From NCBI GenBank assembly GCA_022361095.1, contig JAKSBO010000309.1, positions 1-7,330 of the forward strand: DNA of 7,330 bases, read 5' to 3'. The DNA comes from Desulfobacterales bacterium (GTDB taxonomy: Bacteria; Desulfobacterota; Desulfobacteria; Desulfobacterales; Desulfobacteraceae). Below, in pieces: positions 1 to 4,899 of the stretch (the stretch's first letter is position 1; the number at the start of each line of letters is the position of its first letter). The notes under the pieces were generated by a model. That model was not told where the DNA came from and made no database searches. It saw only the letters and a program-made list of their open reading frames with translations. The translations under genes were made by a program, and so were the position numbers.

Positions 1-1158
1 CGCATTTCCGGTGTGGCCGGTGACGAACGCCTGATTGCAATGGATATCAACCGGGTATGGAACACCAATGGCCTTGTGCTGCGGTTAAAGCCGGATTCAG
101 GATTCCTTGGGCCCATTGACCGGGCCGCTGTCGTGGCACAGCAACCTAAGATACTTTTTTCCGCTGATATGCCGGGCCGCTATACTGCATTTGCCGGAAC
201 GGGCCGCCACACAAATCTAAAGGCGTTTGCAGACATTTCCGGGAAGGCCCGGGTCCGCCGCCACCTTGAATTTGGACCACCTGAAATTAAACACTGGTAC
301 AATTCACAATCCTTACTTGGAAAATTCAAAATCAAAGGCGGGCCCTTTGACGAAAATGACGGTTATCGCTGGAAAAGCCCGGTGAAGGTGGAAAAAATCG
401 GGTATTACAGGCTCATGCTTAATTTGGAAACAAGCCTTGATGAAACACACCAGTATATCCGGCTGGTCAAGGATAATGAACAGATACCCTTTTTCTGGGG
501 ACAACAGACATACAGAACCCATGAACTTGCAGCCGAAACCCAATACGACCGGAAAGAAAACACAACATCCTGGGAAGTCCCTTTGCCGGTAAAGTCCGGG
601 GCGTGGCAAACACTGATTTTAACCGGTTCGGGTATTTTTTCAAGAACCGTGGTGTGTTACAGGGAAAAATCAGGAAAAACCGGATGGGAAAAGGTGTTGA
701 CCCGGAACTGGTCCCATACCCAACAAGGGATAACCCGGCTTGAAATCAATTCCCCCGGAAGGTTTATGAATGGCCGGCAGTTTAAAATCAGCATAGACCA
801 TGGCGATAATCAACCCATTGAAATTTCGAAAATTGAAGCCGGGTTCATGGCCCCTTCAATCTGTTTTCCGGCTTATGAACCCGGGGACTATTTTCTTTTT
901 GGGGGAAATGAGGCTGCAGGCCGGCCCAGTTATGACCTGACCCTGATCCAGGCCCACCTGATGGCCGCTTTGCCTGAAACAATTGAAATGGGAGCAGCCG
1001 ATGCCCTAAAAGCCTCGAAATGGGGTCAGGTGGCGGAACGTCTGTTCCAGGGAAAAGGGATCGGCCTGTATGCCGCGTTAGCTTTTGTAACCCTGGTCCT
1101 TATAGGGATTATTGTCCGGCTTTTTCCCAAGGCCGGCTTTCAAGATCCCCAAAACTGA
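1..1158 (+). CDS. DUF3999-like membrane-anchored surface protein, 5'-truncated by the window edge
   Basis: The frame is open from the first base, so the gene begins upstream and only its last 385 residues are visible. The GTG at 13 is not a convincing start because the frame continues before it and no ribosome binding site is visible. The visible part is a beta-rich, mostly hydrophilic domain with no cysteine cluster or catalytic motif I recognise, then one membrane helix at about residues 354-374 (counted from base 1) and a short tail. This suggests a periplasmic domain anchored by its C-terminus. The region around 297-313 (GDYFLFGGNEAAGRPSYDL) followed by the C-terminal helix resembles, from memory, the end of DUF3999 proteins, which often sit next to DUF2339 membrane proteins; such a partner would lie upstream, out of view. 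The function of that family is unknown. The coding region is secure; the family call is tentative. Confidence 0.6.
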   Translation, partial: RISGVAGDERLIAMDINRVWNTNGLVLRLKPDSGFLGPIDRAAVVAQQPKILFSADMPGRYTAFAGTGRHTNLKAFADISGKARVRRHLEFGPPEIKHWYNSQSLLGKFKIKGGPFDENDGYRWKSPVKVEKIGYYRLMLNLETSLDETHQYIRLVKDNEQIPFFWGQQTYRTHELAAETQYDRKENTTSWEVPLPVKSGAWQTLILTGSGIFSRTVVCYREKSGKTGWEKVLTRNWSHTQQGITRLEINSPGRFMNGRQFKISIDHGDNQPIEISKIEAGFMAPSICFPAYEPGDYFLFGGNEAAGRPSYDLTLIQAHLMAALPETIEMGAADALKASKWGQVAERLFQGKGIGLYAALAFVTLVLIGIIVRLFPKAGFQDPQN

Positions 1159-1197
1159 TCTGTGGCATGTGCTGGGGAGCGGGCTGGGCAAATTGAT

Positions 1198-1226
1198 GTA
1201 ACGGGGTTTTTAATGAAACCTGTTAC
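1198..1226. other. Imperfect inverted repeat downstream of the DUF3999-like gene
   Basis: GTAACGGG (1198-1205) pairs with CCTGTTAC (1219-1226), including one G-T pair. After one mismatch come two more A-T pairs, leaving a loop of about seven bases. It lies 40 bases after the stop at 1158. No T-run follows it on the plus strand, so it is not a standard intrinsic terminator. It could be an operator or a weak RNA hairpin. Confidence 0.25.
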
Positions 1227-1328
1227 GAAATCTGATATGGCCGTTATGGTTCGAAACGTATTGGGCGAAGCCAAGGTGTCGAATACCTTATGGCCAAAAG
1301 GCAATTATTAGAGGCACCCTTATGAAAT

Positions 1329-1334
1329 TATAAT
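1329..1334 (+). promoter_or_regulatory. Probable -10 box for the cvfB-yehS unit
   Basis: A perfect TATAAT lies about 90 bases before the chosen cvfB start. The best -35 candidate is weak: TTATTA at 1305-1310 with an 18-base spacer, matching three of six consensus positions. If used, transcription would start near 1341 and give a leader of about 80 bases. The call rests on the -10 hexamer and its position. Confidence 0.4.
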
Positions 1335-1410
1335 CCGTGCCCCAAGCCCATTATACATCATATATCAAGAACCTCATTTGTATGATATGATACCGGATAA
1401 TTTTCAAAAT

Positions 1411-1415
1411 AAGGA
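1411..1415 (+). promoter_or_regulatory. Ribosome binding site deciding the cvfB start
   Basis: AAGGA lies seven bases before the ATG at 1423, which is ideal spacing. The same frame is open further upstream, with a TTG at 1378 and an ATG at 1387, but neither has a comparable Shine-Dalgarno sequence. The 1423 start is therefore preferred. Confidence 0.7.
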
Positions 1416-1422
1416 ATCCGTA

Positions 1423-2340
1423 ATGTCAGGTAAAAGAACAAACGTTAACAATGCATGGCAGCATGCAAAAAAGCAGGCAGGGAAATCCAATAAATCAGGG
1501 CTTGGGACCAGCATAAAAATTGGTAAATATAATCGGTTAAATGTTCAGACCAGATCAGATTTTGGTGTGTATTTAAACTCCGGGGAAGACCGTGTTCTTC
1601 TGCCCAATAAATATGTACCCGGGGGGCTGTCAATTGGCGATCGTCTTGATGTATTTGTGTACACGGATTCTGAAGATCGCCTGGTGGCAACCACATTAAA
1701 ACCTGCAGGCGTGGCAGGTGACTTTGTTTTTTTAATCGCAAAAGATATTGCCCCTTTTGGCACCTTTATGGATTGGGGGCTGGAAAAAGATTTGCTGGTA
1801 CCCAAAAATGAACAGCAGGACAGAATGATGCCCGGAAAAAAATATTTAGTTAAAATCTGCCGGGATGACAGCACACAAAGGGTTTATGGCACCACAAAAA
1901 TTTCCGCCAACTGTGATAAAGAAACCCGTCATCTGAAAGCCGGGCAGCAGGTTGACTTAATTGTCCACACGATTACGACCATTGGGATAACGGCCGTGGT
2001 TGATAACCGATACTATGGGATGATGTACTTAAATGAAACCTATCAAAAATTATTTATTGGCGATACATGCAAAGGGTATATCATGCGGATCCGCGAAGAC
2101 GGAAAAATTGATCTGAGCATGAAAAAACCCGGGTACTCCTCGGTTCCCAAATCTGCGGAAGTCATTTTATACCGGTTAAATAAAGCCGGGGGCTTTATCC
2201 CCTGCCATGATAAAAGTCCTCCTGAAACAATCCGCAAGCGTTTTTCCATGAGCAAGAAAGAATTCAAAAGGGCCGTTGGCAATCTGTATAAAAAAAGATT
2301 AATAGAGTTAAAAGGCAACGGAATCGGTCTATTAAAATGA
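1423..2340 (+). CDS. cvfB: CvfB/YitL-like S1-domain RNA-binding protein
   Basis: A cytoplasmic protein of 305 residues. After a basic N-terminal extension (about 1-28) come consecutive S1-like beta-barrel modules at roughly 30-95, 96-160 and 165-230. The second carries a typical S1 phrase, APFGTFMDWGLEKDLLVP. The C-terminal segment from about 240 is a winged-helix domain with GGFIPCHDKSPPETIRKRF and a SKKEFKRAVGNLYKKR helix, the signature end of the CvfB family (B. subtilis YitL, S. aureus CvfB). In that family the S1 and winged-helix domains bind RNA, and CvfB affects virulence gene expression in S. aureus; the role in this organism is unknown. The start at 1423 is chosen for its AAGGA site. 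The stop overlaps the next gene's ATG by four bases (ATGA), so the two are probably co-transcribed and coupled. Confidence 0.85.
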   Translation: MSGKRTNVNNAWQHAKKQAGKSNKSGLGTSIKIGKYNRLNVQTRSDFGVYLNSGEDRVLLPNKYVPGGLSIGDRLDVFVYTDSEDRLVATTLKPAGVAGDFVFLIAKDIAPFGTFMDWGLEKDLLVPKNEQQDRMMPGKKYLVKICRDDSTQRVYGTTKISANCDKETRHLKAGQQVDLIVHTITTIGITAVVDNRYYGMMYLNETYQKLFIGDTCKGYIMRIREDGKIDLSMKKPGYSSVPKSAEVILYRLNKAGGFIPCHDKSPPETIRKRFSMSKKEFKRAVGNLYKKRLIELKGNGIGLLK

Positions 2341-2843
2341 ATAAAAATGATGTTTTACGCAGGATTCGATTTATTTTCGATTTCAATGATTCAGATATGA
2401 TCTCTATTTTTAAACACGCCGGGCATGAGGTGTCCCGGGAACAGGTCTGCAACTGGCTGAAAAAAGATAATGATCCCGCCCGTAAAAAATGCACGGATAC
2501 AGAGCTGGCTCTCTTTTTGAACGGATTGATCAATCATAAACGGGGAAAAAAAGAAGGTGCGCAGCCGGTACCAGAACAGACATTAAATAATAACGCCATA
2601 TTAAAGAAACTGAAGATTGCCCTAAACTTCCAGGCAGAGGATATGATCAGGGCTTTAACCCTGGCCGGTTTAAAAATCAGTAAACATGAATTAAGTGCTT
2701 TTTTCCGAAAATTCGGCCATAAGCATTACAGGGAATGCAAAGACCAGATGTTGCGCAATTTTTTAAACGGGCTTCAGCTCGAGTTCAGACCCGAAACAGC
2801 AGAGGAGCCTGTAGCCCCTTGGGGCAATCCGCCATTGCCGTAA
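2337..2843 (+). CDS. yehS: YehS-like DUF1456 protein
   Basis: A small soluble protein of 168 residues made of two tandem DUF1456-type helical repeats, about 1-67 and 84-152. Each begins with a N-D/A-I/V-L-x-K/R-I/L phrase, continues through a (F/A)LNF/FDFN segment with acidic D-M-I, and ends with L-x-x-FLNGL (LALFLNGLINHKRGKK; MLRNFLNGLQLEFR). This matches the two-repeat layout of E. coli YehS, whose function is not established. The protein is rich in charged residues and has no membrane segment or catalytic motif. Its ATG overlaps the cvfB stop and no strong Shine-Dalgarno sequence is visible, which fits translational coupling. The pairing with an S1 protein hints at an RNA- or translation-related job, but that is inference. 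The C-terminal tail (about 153-168) is proline-rich and likely disordered. Confidence 0.85.
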   Translation: MNKNDVLRRIRFIFDFNDSDMISIFKHAGHEVSREQVCNWLKKDNDPARKKCTDTELALFLNGLINHKRGKKEGAQPVPEQTLNNNAILKKLKIALNFQAEDMIRALTLAGLKISKHELSAFFRKFGHKHYRECKDQMLRNFLNGLQLEFRPETAEEPVAPWGNPPLP

Positions 2844-2923
2844 GGCCCATGATCGGGATTAAAACATTCCCAAATGTTGTGGGCTATGCCCGGCAATTGA
2901 TATGTCAGGTCAGCCCATGGCTG
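2844..2923. other. Convergent intergenic spacer with two small hairpins
   Basis: This 80-base spacer lies between the yehS stop and the stop of the minus-strand zinc-ribbon gene. It contains AACATT-CCCA-AATGTT (2863-2878), a perfect 6-bp AT-rich stem, and CAGCC-CAT-GGCTG (2911-2923), a 5-bp GC-rich stem abutting the minus-strand stop codon. Neither has a convincing T-run on either strand, so a bidirectional terminator is possible but not shown. Confidence 0.3.
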
Positions 2924-3376
2924 TTATAACAATGACTCTGTAATTTCCTTTATCCGAATGGATATATCCCTGACATTTGTTGATCTGTTATCTATCCACC
3001 ATTTGGCGGCGGTTTCTTTGTGCCACTCTTGAAAAAATAATAGAAACGCTTTATCTGATAATGCTTTTGCAGTTTCATTCTCATGCACCAGGGTTGAATT
3101 CAAATAATTGACCTTATTTATCAGCTCCGCCCTTATTTTTTCAGCCCAGGCGATTCTTTTTTGTGTACCGGTAAGAGGCGAAAACCCTAAACTCGCATTG
3201 GCTTTTGAAAGCATTGCCGTTTTTTTATCAAGGTATTCTTTTTTACATGAATCGCAGTACCAGTCTTTGTTGCCCACAAGCCAGAGACATTTATCGTGGC
3301 TTTCATACATCTGAACAGTGAACTTGTTAAAACACGTTTTGCACCGGACTTCATAATCAAAATATTCTTCTGACAT
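2924..3376 (-). CDS. Small zinc-ribbon protein of unknown function
   Basis: A soluble protein of 150 residues. Cysteines in two CxxC pairs (C12-x2-C15 and C41-x2-C44), with aromatic neighbours (WYCDSC), form a probable treble-clef or zinc-ribbon metal site; C30 is an extra cysteine. Two later blocks look conserved: LTGTQKRIAWAEKIRAE (68-84) and KWWIDNR (125-131). From memory, this block pair recurs in uncharacterised bacterial zinc-ribbon proteins; I know no function for them. The frame extends upstream to an ATG at 3448, but the stretch before MSEEYFDYEVRC is unlike the rest and overlaps a possible promoter, so I start at 3376. The nearest Shine-Dalgarno-like AAGG is 12 bases upstream, rather far. 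The lines I counted are about 37-45% GC, lower than the GC-rich parts of the AAA gene. It is the only minus-strand gene here and looks like a single-gene insertion or stand-alone unit. Confidence 0.75.
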   Translation of the reverse strand: MSEEYFDYEVRCKTCFNKFTVQMYESHDKCLWLVGNKDWYCDSCKKEYLDKKTAMLSKANASLGFSPLTGTQKRIAWAEKIRAELINKVNYLNSTLVHENETAKALSDKAFLLFFQEWHKETAAKWWIDNRSTNVRDISIRIKEITESLL

Positions 3377-3389
3377 TATGTTTGTGTAC

Positions 3390-3419
3390 CTTATATATCT
3401 GACAGTAATTGATAGACAA
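3390..3419 (-). promoter_or_regulatory. Possible promoter of the zinc-ribbon gene
   Basis: Read on the minus strand, TTGTCT (3419-3414) and TATAAG (3395-3390) are separated by 18 bases. They match four and five of the six consensus positions respectively. Transcription would begin only a few bases before the ATG at 3376, giving an almost leaderless message and placing the AAGG inside the -10 region, so the call is weak. Confidence 0.3.
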
Positions 3420-3635
3420 TGTGCCGCTTTTTTACGCATGACATTCAAAATGGTCCCGGGACATTAGCTGATTTAAATTTAAAATTCAACTCTTTATGCG
3501 AACTCATGCAATATTTTAAATTTCCCCGGCGTCTCTTAGGTCCAGGCACCCAGCCTCATAAAATTGCATCACGGATGAATCAAATGTTATCGTCAGTGTT
3601 GATCCCCCTTACAGGCTCTGTTCATAAATATTTTT

Positions 3636-3664
3636 TTGACCATTAATAAATCTTCATGTATAGT
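3636..3664 (+). promoter_or_regulatory. Sigma70-type promoter for the SPFH-AAA operon
   Basis: TTGACC (3636-3641) and TATAGT (3659-3664) are separated by exactly 17 bases and each matches five of six consensus positions, in an AT-rich setting. It points toward the SPFH gene. Transcription would begin near 3671 and leave about 230 untranslated bases, long enough for post-transcriptional control. No other comparably good promoter is visible between here and 3904. Confidence 0.55.
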
Positions 3665-3814
3665 TTTTATGTTATTGAATTCCCTTATTAATCCGAACTT
3701 ATTTCCTTTCGCGCGCCAAAACTGACTCTCCACGGATTTAATTTTTTTACGCCAACGGGAACGATATTGACGAAAATTAGTTTAAAAAACGAGGCAATCA
3801 GACTGACGGACAAA

Positions 3815-3841
3815 CGCTTAATATTGAGCTTGGCCGCTTAA
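3815..3841. repeat. CGCTTAA direct repeat, 20-base period
   Basis: CGCTTAA occurs at 3815-3821 and again at 3835-3841, exactly 20 bases apart, or close to two helical turns. Both copies lie downstream of the predicted promoter and upstream of the SPFH start. This spacing would suit a regulator binding one face of DNA, but a seven-base repeat can also arise by chance. Confidence 0.3.
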
Positions 3842-3848
3842 ACGCGGC
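3833..3848 (+). other. Small leader hairpin
   Basis: GCCGC (3833-3837) and GCGGC (3844-3848) form a perfect 5-bp GC stem around the loop TTAAAC. It overlaps the second CGCTTAA copy and lies about 45 bases before the SPFH ribosome binding site. No T-run follows, so it is not a terminator. Confidence 0.3.
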
Positions 3849-3903
3849 ACGCCCCTGAAACCTAACGGCTATTAACCGCCAAATCAACGGCAAAGGAGCA
3901 GGT

Positions 3904-4839
3904 ATGAAAGAGCAGCAATCTCAGGTTTTTTTGCAACGGGCCCGATTTTTCACCTTGATGAGAAGACTCGCATTTTTACTGGTCAGCCTTACCCTGATAT
4001 ACTCTTTGGCCGCTGTGGTCTATTCCACCCAGGTGATCTACAAGGTAAAGTTCAACTATGCTGTTATACTTGAACAGTTTGGCGGCGCAAGACAGGCTGT
4101 CACCGATGTAGGCTGGCACTTCAGGCTTCCTTTCTTTACCAAGCTGGAGCAAGAAGTCCCTCTAATGAACCAGAACATGTACGTTGGCGGGGCCACGGAA
4201 CCCATTAAAATTATATCCAGGGAAAACGTCGCCCTATGGACATCTGCTGTAATGACTTTCAAAATCAAAGACCTGAAGACTTGGGGGATTGAAAATCTGT
4301 CGCCTAAAATCCTGCTCCAGGGGGATTACGACGGAATTGCCAAGGATATTTTACAGGGCAAAGAGGTAAACAGATTGATCTCGGACAGGGAAACCATCAA
4401 AGAAGAGATCTTTCATGCACTGAAAAACCGGCCCATCAATAAAAACGGCCCCACCCTTGAAGGCAAGTACGGCATTGAAGTGGTCAGTTTTGTTCTCAAC
4501 GAAACCAGATTCGGCGACAAGCTTGTGGAGGCTACGGAAGAGAAAAAGCGCCGTCAGCTCATTGCCGAGGCAGAAAACTATGCCGCCGACCAGGAAGCCC
4601 AGAGAATTAAAAAGCTTTATAAAGCATACCTTCAGGGTATCCAGTCTCTGCATCTTGCATTAGGCGGCCGGGAAGGCCGGGAGGTTAATCCAAATTTGTT
4701 TGACTTCCTTACCCAGCAAAAATGGGCCACGGCCTATGAAAAAAACGAATCAAACCAGAAAACCTTTGTACTCCACGACGGCGGGAAATCACCCGGAATC
4801 ACCCTGCCCTCCCCGGCAGGCATCACAGATTCAAATTAG
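3904..4839 (+). CDS. Membrane-anchored SPFH/band-7 protein, HflC/prohibitin-like
   Basis: A protein of 311 residues. A basic N-terminus (R12, R14, R20, R21) precedes one membrane helix at about 22-40, then a band-7 domain at about 44-215. Recognisable pieces are YAVILEQFGGARQAVTDVGW (the strand entering the domain), GWHFRLPF (70-77, compare GLHFKIPF in E. coli HflC) and YGIEVVSFVLNETRF (189-203, compare LGIEVVDVRI). A charged coiled-coil helix follows (about 203-240, EATEEKKRRQLIAEAEN onward), as in other SPFH proteins, and the region NPNLFDFLTQQKWATAYEKN matches the late HflC segment. These proteins assemble large membrane rings or cages and, as HflKC or prohibitins, enclose and regulate AAA proteases. 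Start: AAAGGAG (3892-3898) lies five bases before the ATG. The next gene begins 60 bases after the stop, so a two-gene operon is likely. The gene is not hflC itself: there is no hflK or hflX beside it. Confidence 0.85.
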   Translation: MKEQQSQVFLQRARFFTLMRRLAFLLVSLTLIYSLAAVVYSTQVIYKVKFNYAVILEQFGGARQAVTDVGWHFRLPFFTKLEQEVPLMNQNMYVGGATEPIKIISRENVALWTSAVMTFKIKDLKTWGIENLSPKILLQGDYDGIAKDILQGKEVNRLISDRETIKEEIFHALKNRPINKNGPTLEGKYGIEVVSFVLNETRFGDKLVEATEEKKRRQLIAEAENYAADQEAQRIKKLYKAYLQGIQSLHLALGGREGREVNPNLFDFLTQQKWATAYEKNESNQKTFVLHDGGKSPGITLPSPAGITDSN

Positions 4840-4899
4840 GCCAATACTTCTGCAATAGATGTCTTATCAAACACCTAACCCCTGCATAAGGATGAACCC

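Larger units (their letters stand above)
3377..3903. other. Long divergent intergenic region (527 bases)
   Basis: I find no supported gene here. It contains, from left to right, the possible minus-strand promoter of the zinc-ribbon gene; a perfect 10-base palindrome GTCCCGGGAC (3453-3462) followed by AT-rich sequence; and a stretch at about 3505-3646 whose plus frame is open but has no start signal. It then holds the strong promoter at 3636-3664, and a leader of about 230 bases with a CGCTTAA direct repeat and a GCCGC/GCGGC hairpin before the SPFH gene's ribosome binding site. The 3419-3646 plus-strand frame (75 codons) has no Shine-Dalgarno sequence and no recognisable domain; it may be decayed coding sequence or chance. 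Confidence 0.5.

Noticed and set aside
1378..1422. Upstream TTG or ATG starts for cvfB (1378, 1387)
   Set aside because: The ATG at 1423 has AAGGA at seven bases; the upstream starts have no such site and would add a non-family N-terminus.
2911..2923. CAGCC-CAT-GGCTG as a bidirectional terminator
   Set aside because: The stem is only five base pairs with a three-base loop and no T-run on either strand, so it is noted only as a hairpin.
3377..3448. Upstream ATG at 3448 for the zinc-ribbon gene
   Set aside because: It would add 24 residues unlike the rest of the protein and would place the likely promoter inside the coding sequence.
3419..3646. 75-codon plus-strand frame as a gene
   Set aside because: No Shine-Dalgarno sequence, start overlaps the possible minus-strand promoter, no recognisable domain, and a strong promoter lies at its 3' end.
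3846..3860. Sigma54-like motif GGCACGCCCCTGAAA upstream of the SPFH gene
   Set aside because: The -24 half matches, but the invariant GC of the -12 element is absent (reads AA).
3904..4839. Calling the SPFH gene hflC
   Set aside because: The domain is HflC-like but there is no hflK or hflX neighbour, and it is paired with a double AAA ATPase instead.
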